From Phycisphaeraceae bacterium (lineage in GTDB: Bacteria; Planctomycetota; Phycisphaerae; Phycisphaerales; UBA1924): 64,000 bases of DNA. Of the stretch, positions 1 through 8,416 are shown one piece after another. Location of the stretch: NCBI GenBank assembly GCA_019636795.1, contig JAHBWW010000003.1:558001-622000 (forward strand), given 5' to 3'. The translations under genes were made by a program, and so were the position numbers. A model generated the notes under the pieces. It was not told where the DNA came from. It did no database searches and was given only the letters and a program-made list of their open reading frames with translations. How positions within the stretch are numbered: position 1 is the first letter of the stretch; each line of letters starts with the position of its first letter.

Positions 1-289
1 GAATTTCAGTCGTGAACTCGAACCGCCCCGCTTCGCCGTTCTTCGGCGCCACTCCGCAAGCCACAAGCGCCTCGTGCCGTTCGTCCGGAGCCTCTCGGCA
101 CCGATCAACCAGCTGCGCAATCTCCTCTTCATGGATCACACGGCGAAGAATGCCCGCTGCGTCCAACTGACTGATCAGCGTCTGGGCGTCAAGCTGCGCA
201 GGGTCATAGCCAGGTGTCACCAGCAGCACAGCGCGCACCTTCCCCTCTTCGTGTCGCAGTTTCAGACATTCCGAGAGATCACGACTCAT
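1..289 (-). CDS. DUF342/FapA-like protein, N-terminal part (runs off window)
   Basis: An open frame of 96 codons starts at ATG 289 and continues past the left edge. The start (MSRDLSECLKL) is followed by an alpha/beta-looking stretch and ends with ACGVAPKNGEAGRFEF, which resembles the 'A.G..P..G.DG..E' signature near the start of the DUF342 (FapA) beta-helix domain. It lies 32 bp downstream of cheY on the same strand, so it is probably the next gene of the chemotaxis operon. FapA-family proteins are linked to flagellar assembly and polymer binding. The assignment rests on a short fragment and is tentative. Confidence 0.55.
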   Translation of the reverse strand, partial: MSRDLSECLKLRHEEGKVRAVLLVTPGYDPAQLDAQTLISQLDAAGILRRVIHEEEIAQLVDRCREAPDERHEALVACGVAPKNGEAGRFEFTTEI

Positions 290-321
290 CAAACACGCTC
301 ACGCTTCCGGCGCAAATCCAC

Positions 322-693
322 TCACGCCGCCTTGAACTTCGCCATCGTCTCGTCAATCCGCTGAAGCAGCAAATCCGGAGTGAACGGCTTGACCACGTAG
401 TTGTTCACGCCCGCCTTGATGGCCTCGATCACGCGGCCACGGTCGGCCTCCGTCGTCACCATGATCACCGGTGTCGTCTTGTTCGAATGCCGAAACGACT
501 TGACAAACGTCAACCCATCCATAGTCGGCATGTTCCAGTCCACGAGAATCAGGTCCGGATTGAACGCCGCGACCTTGCTCAGTGCGTCCTGCCCGTCGCC
601 GGCCTCCTCAATCTCCGTCACGCCCAGCTGTTTGAGCACAGCACGCTGGATATTTCGCATCGTCTTCGAGTCATCAATCAACATCACACGCAT
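322..693 (-). CDS. cheY: CheY-like single-domain response regulator
   Basis: This 123-residue receiver domain starts MRVMLIDDSKTMRN, with the acidic pair after beta-1, the phospho-acceptor Asp in LILVDWNMP, the switch Thr in VMVTTEA and the Lys in VVKPF. There is no output domain, so it is expected to diffuse between CheA and a motor or other target. ATG 693 is chosen because a G-rich site (GTGGGGGT) lies 8-15 nt upstream; a GTG at 708 would add five residues. It sits between cheX, a candidate CheY-P phosphatase, and a DUF342-like gene. Confidence 0.93.
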   Translation of the reverse strand: MRVMLIDDSKTMRNIQRAVLKQLGVTEIEEAGDGQDALSKVAAFNPDLILVDWNMPTMDGLTFVKSFRHSNKTTPVIMVTTEADRGRVIEAIKAGVNNYVVKPFTPDLLLQRIDETMAKFKAA

Positions 694-734
694 CACGTAA
701 ACCCCCACTTCGACCCAAACCGTTCTTCCCTGAA

Positions 735-1238
735 CTACGCCCTTGCTCGTGCGCTCGACGATTGCACTTCCTCAACTTCGCTCGCCAGACGAATCGCGAT
801 CTCGATCGAGAACCCGCCCAAATCTGTCATGCACGGAATCACAACGCAAGGCATCCCCTTCTGCTGCGCGATGAAGTGTCCAGGCCCCACGACCACACTC
901 GGACACGCGATCGACACCGAGCGCAGCCCCAGATTCGCCTTTGCTCCGCCTGCCACCATGTTGGCCAATTCTCCGATCGCGTCTGCAAACTCCGCCTCAT
1001 CTCGTTCAAGTCGCTCACCACAGAACAGCATCACCACCGCTTCGGCTGTATCGATCGGAAAACTGAGCACGACCGATCCATTGACATCCCCGCTCATCCC
1101 GATCACTCCCGACACGTCGCGCGGGGCAGCGAAGCCATTCTTCAACCGCGGCATGCCGACACTGACCGGAAGCTGCATCATCGTCATGAGCACATTTTGA
1201 ATGCTCAGTATGAACGGCTCTATGAGTTTCAAGTCCAT
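735..1238 (-). CDS. cheX: CheX-type CheY-P phosphatase
   Basis: This roughly 167-residue protein has the CheC/CheX/FliY fold signature. The phosphatase helix FADAIGELANMVAGGAK carries the Glu and Asn of the E..N motif. The GMSGDVNGSVVLSFP strand and GPGHFI segment match CheX family proteins, which hydrolyse phospho-CheY. ATG 1238 is preferred because AGGAG ends 7 nt before it; that site lies in the short stretch following the cheA stop. An in-frame ATG at 1259 overlaps the cheA stop as ATGA and would add seven residues. Translation is likely coupled to cheA. Confidence 0.85.
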   Translation of the reverse strand: MDLKLIEPFILSIQNVLMTMMQLPVSVGMPRLKNGFAAPRDVSGVIGMSGDVNGSVVLSFPIDTAEAVVMLFCGERLERDEAEFADAIGELANMVAGGAKANLGLRSVSIACPSVVVGPGHFIAQQKGMPCVVIPCMTDLGGFSIEIAIRLASEVEEVQSSSARARA

Positions 1239-1255
1239 CATCACACTCCTGTCAT

Positions 1256-2968
1256 TCATGCAGCTACTGCCTGTTGCCCTTCACTTCGCAGCATCCACCG
1301 CGCGAGCGCATCAACCTCCACAATCCAAATCGCACACCCATCCGTGCCCACGCTCGCCCCAATGAATGGACATCGCTCTCCCTGCCCAGTCATCGGCTTG
1401 ACGACTACTTCTTCCTGCCCGATCACGTCCGACACCACCAATGCCATCAACTGCTCGTGCACTCTGAGAACGACCGCAACATGAGCTACCTCGTCTTGCT
1501 GTCTCTTCACGCCAAATGCTTCCGCCGCCAGGATCGCCGGCACCTCCCGCTCCCCGATTCGCAGCACCCGAGTTTGCACGATCCTCTTCAACTCCTGATC
1601 CTCGAGTTGCACAATCTCCACAACACTGCTCAGCGGCAGCGCATAAATCTCGCACGACACCTCCGCCAGCACCACGGGTAACACCGCAATACTCAGCGGA
1701 ATGCGCACACGGATTGTCGTCCCCCGGCCTGCCACACTCCCGACTGTGATCTCCCCCCCGAGTCTTTCAACATTGGTGCGTACAACATCCATGCCGACAC
1801 CACGACCCGAAAGATCGCTCACCTGCTCCGCAGTCGAAAAACCGGGCGTAAAGATGAACCGAAACACCTCGTCGTCGGACATCGCCGCAACTTGACTTGT
1901 TGTCGCCAGACCTCTCTCCACCGCCTTGGCAGCGATCTTTTCGCGACTCAGCCCGCGGCCGTTGTCGTGCATGACAATCTGCACGCAACTCCCATCCTGA
2001 ATGGCACGCAGCGCAATCGTCCCTATAGCATCCTTGCCGGATTCGAGCCTCTCGGCCCGCGTCTCGATGCCATGATCCGCGCTATTGCGCATCAGATGCA
2101 CCAGCGGGTCATTGAGCGCTTCGATCACAAACTTGTCAAGTTCGGTTTCGCCGCCCTCAACCACCAACCGAATCTGCTTGCCCGTCTTGGTCGCAAGTTC
2201 ACGAATCACGCGCCTGTACCGACCGAACAGACGCGACAGTGGCTGCATGCGCGCACGCATGACCGCATTCTGAATGTCTGTCGTCACCTGCGCAAGCTTC
2301 TGTGAAGACGTTTCCATCGCTTCAAGCACTTGCGTCTCAGGCGTTGCGCCCGCTTCGAGACCGCGCACAAGCGACACGATTCGATTCTTCTCGATCACCA
2401 ACTCGCCGACCAGATTCATCAGCGTCTCCAGACGCTCGACTTCGACGCGAATCGTGGCTTCCGGTGTGTTCTCGCTCGCGCCTGCCTTGCCGCCTGACGC
2501 ATTTGCATCATCATCGCCCTCGACCACGCCCCAGGGCTTTCGCTCGCCGACCTCCACCACGCACGCGCCGCGATCCTGTCCTATCTCATTCAATCGCTTC
2601 ACGAGACTTTCAGGTGCAGCCTCTATCTCAACCACCCCACGATGCATCTGCTCCAACTGCTTCCCAAGTACCCCCGACGCAGCCAGTAACAGTCCTATGA
2701 GCTCGTGTTCAGTGCCAGCACGACCGATGCGGACCGCATTGAGCGCGCTCTCCGCAGCGTGCGCGATCTCCACCATGTTGCCCAGCGCCAGGAACGACGC
2801 GCTCCCCTTGATCGTGTGCAGAGCACGAAACGCCTGATCAATCCTCCCCGGATCGGGTGTCGCACTCGATTCCATCGCGCCAAGATCACGCTCCAACTGT
2901 TCGAGCAGTTCGCCCGCTTCAGTCAGAAAGTCATGAATGATCTCCGGCTCGAATCCGCCAAGCGACAT
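1256..2968 (-). CDS. cheA: Chemotaxis histidine kinase CheA
   Basis: This 570-residue kinase has an N-terminal HPt domain with phospho-acceptor His51 in HTIKGSASF and a dimerisation helix pair around residues 175-240 (NAVMRARMQPLSRLF). The HATPase domain carries the N box (LMRNSADHGIE) and G boxes (DNGRGLS, GRGVGMDVV). A CheW-like regulatory domain covers about residues 425-560. The segment between HPt and dimerisation domains is short and acidic, with no clear CheY-binding P2 domain. AGAGG lies 7 nt upstream of the ATG. It starts 3 bp after cheR ends. No cheW or receptor gene is present in the window. Confidence 0.96.
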   Translation of the reverse strand: MSLGGFEPEIIHDFLTEAGELLEQLERDLGAMESSATPDPGRIDQAFRALHTIKGSASFLALGNMVEIAHAAESALNAVRIGRAGTEHELIGLLLAASGVLGKQLEQMHRGVVEIEAAPESLVKRLNEIGQDRGACVVEVGERKPWGVVEGDDDANASGGKAGASENTPEATIRVEVERLETLMNLVGELVIEKNRIVSLVRGLEAGATPETQVLEAMETSSQKLAQVTTDIQNAVMRARMQPLSRLFGRYRRVIRELATKTGKQIRLVVEGGETELDKFVIEALNDPLVHLMRNSADHGIETRAERLESGKDAIGTIALRAIQDGSCVQIVMHDNGRGLSREKIAAKAVERGLATTSQVAAMSDDEVFRFIFTPGFSTAEQVSDLSGRGVGMDVVRTNVERLGGEITVGSVAGRGTTIRVRIPLSIAVLPVVLAEVSCEIYALPLSSVVEIVQLEDQELKRIVQTRVLRIGEREVPAILAAEAFGVKRQQDEVAHVAVVLRVHEQLMALVVSDVIGQEEVVVKPMTGQGERCPFIGASVGTDGCAIWIVEVDALARWMLRSEGQQAVAA

Positions 2969-2971
2969 GCA

Positions 2972-3853
2972 CTACCTCTTCTGCGATTCCTCGCCACTTC
3001 CCCTCAAACGCTTCGCAAAGCAGTTCCCCCGCGAAAACCGCTCCTCCTCAAACAGTTCCGTCACTTCATCGGTGTGTTCACCGCGCCCGACGATCAACAC
3101 TCCGTCACCCGCCAGATGTTCATAAAACGTGCGCACAACGCGAGCCCTCCTTGCCTGGTCAAAGTACATCATGACGTTGCGGCAAAGAATTAAATCCCAT
3201 GTGCCACGCGCCCGCGTGCTCATTGTGTCATTGAGATTGTGAACCTGAAACGAAACCAGATCCCTGATTTCGTCGCGCACATGCCACTTCCCGTCCACCT
3301 CACGCAGATACTGCGCCCTGATCGCATCAGGAATTGAACACGCAACAGCACTCGCATAGACCGCGGTTCGCGCCGTGCGTACCACACGCTCTGATATGTC
3401 CGTTCCGAGTATTTCAATGTGCCATTCCGCGAGCCGGGCTCCGAGTAATCGGTGAAGCATGATCGCCAGCGTGTACGGCTCTTCCCCGGTCGAGCACCCC
3501 GCCGACCAGATGCGAAGATGCCTGCTCTCCAATCTCGCATCTAGCAGCACCGGAAGAATCTGCCGACCCAAAACCTGCAACTGTGACTCATCACGGAAGA
3601 AACTCGTCTCATTGATCCCGACTCGGTCAAGCAACTCCTGAAACTCCTCCGCCTGATAGGGGCCAGTCGTCAGCAGTGCGAAGTACTGGTCAAAGTCATC
3701 CATGCCGAGCTCTGCTAAGCGCGTTCCCAATCGGGACTCGAAGACATGGATCTTGCTACCCGGAACGCGAATCCCGCTCCGGGTGCCGATCACTTCGCGC
3801 AACCTCGCAGCCTGCAACCCGCTCAGTTGAATCCCGTTGTTCGTGATCGTCAC
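2972..3853 (-). CDS. cheR: Chemotaxis receptor methyltransferase CheR
   Basis: This 293-residue protein has the CheR all-alpha N-terminal part (residues 10-80, ending NETSFFRDESQL) and a Rossmann methyltransferase domain with SAM motif WSAGCSTGEEPYTLA, acidic ribose-binding ILGTDIS, and DLILCRNVMMYF. It transfers methyl groups from SAM to receptor glutamates. Its ATG overlaps the cheB stop as ATGA, indicating translational coupling. Because the partner CheB appears to lack its nucleophile, this CheR may lack an opposing esterase at this locus. Confidence 0.95.
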   Translation of the reverse strand: MTITNNGIQLSGLQAARLREVIGTRSGIRVPGSKIHVFESRLGTRLAELGMDDFDQYFALLTTGPYQAEEFQELLDRVGINETSFFRDESQLQVLGRQILPVLLDARLESRHLRIWSAGCSTGEEPYTLAIMLHRLLGARLAEWHIEILGTDISERVVRTARTAVYASAVACSIPDAIRAQYLREVDGKWHVRDEIRDLVSFQVHNLNDTMSTRARGTWDLILCRNVMMYFDQARRARVVRTFYEHLAGDGVLIVGRGEHTDEVTELFEEERFSRGNCFAKRLRGSGEESQKR

Positions 3854-4953
3854 GCCAGATTCCTCCCCGACGAACTTGCCGCAAGCCGCGCTCGCGCTTT
3901 GGCTCTACGTCCAACTGCTGCCAGCAGCACCTTCATCTGTTCTGCATTGCCAACCGCATTGGCAAGCCCCGCCCGAATCACATTGCCTGGCATCTCATGC
4001 ACCACACATGTCGTGCGCTCCTGCGCCACCACCGCAGCCCCTGCCGCGCGCAGACTTCCCGCACCGGCGGTCCCGTCATCGCCCATTCCCGTAAGCAACA
4101 TGCCGAGCGCATGTTGGCCATAACTTTGAGCCGCGCTTTCACACAACTCGTTGACGCTTGGCTTGAACACGTCGCCCGAAGGCTCGCCTGAGACCTTTAG
4201 CCGCATTTCACCACCGACGCTTACCACACGCAGATGGCTCCCGCCTTCTCCGATATACACCACCCCAGGCTGAACCCGGTCCCCATCCTCAGCGATCATC
4301 ACTTCCACATTGGCCATCGCCCCGAGCCGCTCTGCAAAGCAGCGCGGGAACAGCCCCGGCATGTGCTGCGCGATCAGGATCGGAACCTGCCACCCCGGCT
4401 CAAGCGAACACACCAGCGACTCAACCATCGGAGGCCCACCTGTATTGGCCCCGATCACCACCACACTTATCTCCTGCTCAACAATCGAACCAACAACTCC
4501 CTCAGACAGTGATCGCTCGTGAATCGGACTCCCCGATTCACCATTCGCCCGAGGAGCACCGACAGCTCTCAGTTTCGCGACCAGTTCCTCTCCAAATCTC
4601 GCAGGGTTGCGTTGACACGAGTCCAACTCTTTGGTCACGAAATCCGCCGCGCCCATCCGCAGGGCCGCCAGTGCCTCCAAACTACCGTCTTTGGTCAGGT
4701 GCGAACACATCACGACCCCTGGTCTGGGGTTCTGATTGAGACGAAGAATTTCACGCAACACAGCCAGTCCATTCATTTCCGGCATCTCAAGGTCAAGAGC
4801 GATCAGATCGGGCTTGAGCGCCATCGCCTGCATCACACAGTCACGTCCGCTCCGCGCCGTGCCAACCAATTCCAGACCCTCAGCCTTCTCGATGATCGAA
4901 GAGATCACCTTGCGCATGAAAATCGAATCGTCAGCAACAAGCACTCTTGACAT
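3850..4953 (-). CDS. cheB: CheB-like response regulator/methylesterase with Ser-to-Asn change at the nucleophile
   Basis: This 367-residue protein begins with a receiver domain (Asp54 in IALDLEMP, residues 1-125) and ends with a CheB_methylest domain (about 160-345). The catalytic His197 (IAQHMPG) and the Asp pair at 292/293 (TGMGDDG) are present. The conserved GASTGG motif that supplies the nucleophilic Ser reads GANTGG, placing Asn at residue 170 (codon AAT at 4446-4444). By homology to E. coli CheB (Ser164, His190, Asp286), this should impair or abolish esterase activity. It is first in the operon and overlaps cheR by 4 bp. Receiver-mediated regulation or a non-catalytic role is possible. 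Confidence 0.9.
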   Translation of the reverse strand: MSRVLVADDSIFMRKVISSIIEKAEGLELVGTARSGRDCVMQAMALKPDLIALDLEMPEMNGLAVLREILRLNQNPRPGVVMCSHLTKDGSLEALAALRMGAADFVTKELDSCQRNPARFGEELVAKLRAVGAPRANGESGSPIHERSLSEGVVGSIVEQEISVVVIGANTGGPPMVESLVCSLEPGWQVPILIAQHMPGLFPRCFAERLGAMANVEVMIAEDGDRVQPGVVYIGEGGSHLRVVSVGGEMRLKVSGEPSGDVFKPSVNELCESAAQSYGQHALGMLLTGMGDDGTAGAGSLRAAGAAVVAQERTTCVVHEMPGNVIRAGLANAVGNAEQMKVLLAAVGRRAKARARLAASSSGRNLA

Positions 4954-5101
4954 GGGCGCGCAACCTCGGTCCAGACATTGGACCTATATCCCACGTATCG
5001 AGTAATTGGCGAGCCCAGTTTACTCTGCTCTCATGGGAAGACACCCAAAGCCCGTGGCATACAGCACACTTCCCATTTCGAGGTGCCCCGCCCGACTCAC
5101 A

Positions 5102-5126
5102 GCATCCCCAATCCTGGTGGGGATGC
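5102..5126. other. Perfect 8-bp hairpin
   Basis: GCATCCCC at 5102-5109 and GGGGATGC at 5119-5126 form a perfect stem with a 9-nt loop. No T-run follows on either strand. It lies between cheB and tRNA-Leu; the function is unknown. Confidence 0.4.
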
Positions 5127-5152
5127 GGTACAACCTGCGCACTCACCGCGGG

Positions 5153-5187
5153 ACAAAAACAACGAGACGCCGAGTATGCGGCGTCTC
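5153..5187 (-). terminator. Rho-independent terminator of tRNA-Leu
   Basis: GAGACGCC at 5164-5171 pairs perfectly with GGCGTCTC at 5180-5187 (8-nt loop). Read on the minus strand, the stem is followed by GTTGTTTTTG. It begins 5 nt past the tRNA 3' end. Confidence 0.8.
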
Positions 5188-5192
5188 ATCAA

Positions 5193-5276
5193 TGCCCAGA
5201 AGAGGACTCGAACCTCCACCCCGTTTCCGGGACCACCACCTCAAGGTGGCGCGTCTGCCAATTCCGCCATCTGGGC
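5193..5276 (-). tRNA. tRNA-Leu (anticodon GAG)
   Basis: The 84-nt gene folds as a class II tRNA. The acceptor arm is GCCCAGA/TCTGGGC with discriminator A. The D-arm includes GGCGGAATTGGCAGAC. The anticodon stem CCACC/GGTGG encloses loop TTGAGGT, so the anticodon is GAG. A long variable arm (TCCCGGAAACGGGG) and T-loop GGTTCGAGTCC are present. CCA is not encoded. A TATACT box lies about 36 nt upstream with TTGACT 14 nt further, a short spacer for a sigma-70 promoter. Confidence 0.95.
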
Positions 5277-5527
5277 TGCTGGTTGTCGTCCCGCCGGATG
5301 ACAGCGGGAGCGAGTATAGGCCACAACCGTCCAGTCAACCCTCTCACCCATTCGGACTTCGCAGTCAGGTTGCCTATCCTACTTCTCTTCCTGCAGGAAG
5401 CCGGTGTGCAGCACCCAATTCCTCGCCGGGATCAGCGTGGGTACGAACAGGTAGAACAGTCCCTGAAACAGGTGTATTGGTCGCTTCGCGCTGCTCGCAA
5501 GGCGCGAAGCCTAAAGGATCGGACTCG

Positions 5528-6970
5528 ATGAGGATTTTCATGCTCGGGTGGGAGTTTCCTCCCTTCATCGCGGGAGGGCTTGGTACGGCCTGCTACGGCC
5601 TGACCAAGGCTCTGGCACGCGCCGGGCACGAAGTCCAGTTCGTCCTCCCACGGTCGATCGACCGTTCGCATTCCTCGCACGTTTCGCTGCTTTCGCCCGA
5701 CGAACTTCCACACCTCCCCGACGATGTGCTTGGTCGTGAATTCCCTCCTGCAACAGGGTCGACCGCATCACAAGGAACTTTGCAGACATCGACCGAAATC
5801 ATCGAACGCCGCGGGAGTCGGGTCGAGATGATCCCCGTTGATGCCGGGTTCAGTTCGCCGTATCCCGAGTTTTCGGGGGGAACAACTCTCGCGCTCAGCC
5901 AGATGATCGAACAGATCCACCACGACCGTCAAACTGGCACGATTCGCATCGGTGGCATTGAACTTCCAACAAGCAGCGCCACAGCCGCAATGCTGCGCGA
6001 GGCGTACCGACGAAAGGACGAACTGTCCGCCGCCGAGGGCCATTATGGATCGGATCTTTTCGGCGACGCCCAGCGGTATGCGTTCCTGTGCGTCGCCCTG
6101 GCTGCGACACGTCAGTTTGACGTCATTCATGCGCACGATTGGCTGACCTACCCGGCTGGGATCGCCGTCCGCGCCATGACCGGCAAGCCTCTGGTCGTCC
6201 ATGTTCACGCGACGGAGTTTGATCGCTCAGGCGATTGTGTCAATCAATCTGTCTATGACATCGAGCGTGCCGGAATGGCGGCTGCGGATCGCGTCATCGC
6301 GGTCAGCCAACTGACGCGCAACATCCTCGTGCGACGTTATGGCGTGCCCGGAGAAAAAATCGACGTGGTCTACAACGGCGTCGATCAGGATTCCGCACAG
6401 CCCCCGACCGGCGCCATCATCGAACGCGACGACAAGATTGTCCTGTTCCTCGGTCGCATCACGATGCAGAAGGGGCCTGAGTATTTCATCCGGGCGGCCA
6501 AGCGCGTGCTCGAGAAGGTTCCCAATGCGAAATTCGTGGTCGCGGGTTCGGGCGACATGGCGCTGCGGATGATCAACCACGCAGCCGAGCTTGGCATTGG
6601 GCAGAAAGTGCTGTTCACCGGGTTCCTGCGCGGTCGCGACGTCAAGCGCATCTTCGACATCGCGTCGTGCTACGTCATGCCCAGCGTCTCCGAGCCATTC
6701 GGCATCGCGGCGCTCGAAGCGATGCATCATGACACGCCGGTCATCATCAGCAAGCAGTCGGGTGTCAGCGAAGTCCTGTCGCACGCGCTTAAGGTGGACT
6801 TCTGGGATGTGGACGAAATGGCCAACAAGATCGTTGCGGTGCTCAAGTACCCCCCACTGAGCAAGACCCTGCGCGAGCACGGCGCGCTCGAACTGCGCGG
6901 GCTGAGCTGGGACGGTGCAGCGGGCAAGTGCGTCAAGACCTACGCCCGCGCGATCGCGTCGCACGGTTGA
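5528..6970 (+). CDS. GT-B glycosyltransferase, family 4 (glycogen-synthase-like N-terminus)
   Basis: This 480-residue enzyme opens with MRIFMLGWEFPPFIAGGLG, the sugar-nucleotide loop shared by family 4/5 glycosyltransferases. The acceptor domain contains IHAHDWLTYPAGI, and the donor domain has VYNGVD, LFLGRITMQKGPEYFI and the E-x7-E motif EPFGIAALE. It should transfer a sugar from a nucleotide donor, probably in the cytoplasm, for glycogen or a surface glycan; the product cannot be told from sequence. The start at 5528 is chosen because the family N-terminus begins there and AAAGGA precedes it. The frame is open upstream to 5006 through tRNA-Leu, which is spurious. Confidence 0.88.
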   Translation: MRIFMLGWEFPPFIAGGLGTACYGLTKALARAGHEVQFVLPRSIDRSHSSHVSLLSPDELPHLPDDVLGREFPPATGSTASQGTLQTSTEIIERRGSRVEMIPVDAGFSSPYPEFSGGTTLALSQMIEQIHHDRQTGTIRIGGIELPTSSATAAMLREAYRRKDELSAAEGHYGSDLFGDAQRYAFLCVALAATRQFDVIHAHDWLTYPAGIAVRAMTGKPLVVHVHATEFDRSGDCVNQSVYDIERAGMAAADRVIAVSQLTRNILVRRYGVPGEKIDVVYNGVDQDSAQPPTGAIIERDDKIVLFLGRITMQKGPEYFIRAAKRVLEKVPNAKFVVAGSGDMALRMINHAAELGIGQKVLFTGFLRGRDVKRIFDIASCYVMPSVSEPFGIAALEAMHHDTPVIISKQSGVSEVLSHALKVDFWDVDEMANKIVAVLKYPPLSKTLREHGALELRGLSWDGAAGKCVKTYARAIASHG

Positions 6971-7075
6971 TATTGAACCCCTTCGGCGTGATCCAGCACA
7001 CCGAACCACAGACAGATTCGTTGCGTAGGCGTTCTGATGCGCCCATAGACTTGATGTCCGCAAGAGGAGTTTGTC

Positions 7076-8401
7076 ATGCCAAGCCATACCGCCAGTGCCG
7101 TCGCTACGTTCATCGCTTCCGCCGCGCTGGCCATGAGTTCATTTTGCGGGACCGCGTACGGGACGAACCCGGACCCGCAAGCCTCGCCATACATGCGTGT
7201 GGTGACGCCGGATGAACGGACACTCCAACTTGACATGGCTGTGCGCACACTGATCCCGAAAAACCCGAGCCATCCGATTGTGCATCTCGTCGGCGCTATC
7301 CATATCGGGGATCGTTCCTACTACGGCGATTTGCAAGCGTACCTCGATGTGCATGACATTGTGCTCTACGAAGGTGTCGGCGGCGCGCGCACGCCCAGAC
7401 TCCTGACCGACACGACGCGCGACCGCAGGACGACCGAGCACCACCTGCAATTCCTCGGTCTGATGGCCGCAGACGTTCAGCGTCGAACGAACTCATGGCC
7501 TCAAGATCGCGATGCACTCCTTGGCCAGTTTGCAGGAACAACCCGCACCCTGATTGAGAGTGCTCTGACCGATGCCTGGGGGAACCAGATCACGATCATT
7601 GCGTCACCCGACTCGTTCGACGCCTTGAGCCTCGGGGCCGATCATGCGATCGGGGGCGAGGACGATAACGAAGACATCAGACTTTCGGATCTTCGTGCCG
7701 CTGCTGCCGAACGCGAGATCGTTCGCGAGAGCGGAGGTCTCCAGCGCGATCTGGCTGATGCCCTTGGTCTGGAGTTTCAGCTCGATGGGATCGACTACAC
7801 CAAGCCGCATTGGCGCAACAGCGATCTTTCGATCGACGAAATTCGGGCTGCAATCTCCGGGCGTGATGCGCCTGCCGACGCCCCGGCCAATCCTGACGCT
7901 GAGTCCGGCAAGCCCACCGACACTGAGCGAGCAGCCAACGCCCTGTTCAGCGCGCTATCCGGCGAATCGTTCCTGGCCAAGACGGGAGGGTTTCTCTTCA
8001 AGATGCTCGGCTCGAGCCCGCGCGGGCGCACGATGATCAAGGTGATGCTGGCCGACACGCTCTCGCACGCCGATGATCTGCTCGGTTCGCAGCCGGGTGT
8101 TATGGGCGATTTGATGAAGGTGATCGTCGATGACCGCAACGTTGCCGTGGTGCGCGATCTTCAAGCCATCATCGAAAATGAGCCAACCGCTCGCAGCGTT
8201 GCGATCTTTTACGGTGCTGGCCACTTTGCCGACCTTGAAACCCGCATCAGCAATGAACTCGGGTATGCGTGGGACAGCACGATGTGGATTCCGGCGATGA
8301 CCGTTGATCTTCAGCAGGCAGGCATGACGCTCGATCAACTCGCCGGGTTTCGCGCGATGATGCGAACCAGTATTCAGAGGCAGATGCGGCAGGGGCAGTA
8401 A
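7076..8401 (+). CDS. Exported TraB/PrgY-like protein with an embedded GspG-like segment
   Basis: This 441-residue protein has a hydrophobic signal-like N-terminus (residues 8-26). TraB-family hallmarks flank the middle: VGAIHIGD (72-79) with LYEGVG (98-102) and the C-terminal FYGAGHFADLE (378-388). Residues 139-206 differ and read like the C-terminal domain of the major pseudopilin GspG: NSWPQDRDALL, then TDAWGNQITI, then SLGADHAIGGEDDNEDI. In GspG this part is periplasmic and binds calcium. TraB-like proteins are suspected metalloproteases or pheromone-control factors, mostly uncharacterised. AAGAGGAG precedes the ATG. It stands alone between the glycosyltransferase and a convergent hydrolase gene. 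Confidence 0.75.
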   Translation: MPSHTASAVATFIASAALAMSSFCGTAYGTNPDPQASPYMRVVTPDERTLQLDMAVRTLIPKNPSHPIVHLVGAIHIGDRSYYGDLQAYLDVHDIVLYEGVGGARTPRLLTDTTRDRRTTEHHLQFLGLMAADVQRRTNSWPQDRDALLGQFAGTTRTLIESALTDAWGNQITIIASPDSFDALSLGADHAIGGEDDNEDIRLSDLRAAAAEREIVRESGGLQRDLADALGLEFQLDGIDYTKPHWRNSDLSIDEIRAAISGRDAPADAPANPDAESGKPTDTERAANALFSALSGESFLAKTGGFLFKMLGSSPRGRTMIKVMLADTLSHADDLLGSQPGVMGDLMKVIVDDRNVAVVRDLQAIIENEPTARSVAIFYGAGHFADLETRISNELGYAWDSTMWIPAMTVDLQQAGMTLDQLAGFRAMMRTSIQRQMRQGQ

Positions 8402-8416
8402 GCCCAAAAACGAAAC

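Noticed and set aside
5006-5527. In-frame 174-codon extension of the glycosyltransferase
   Set aside because: It runs antisense through tRNA-Leu and its terminator and lacks family similarity; the conserved N-terminus begins at 5528.
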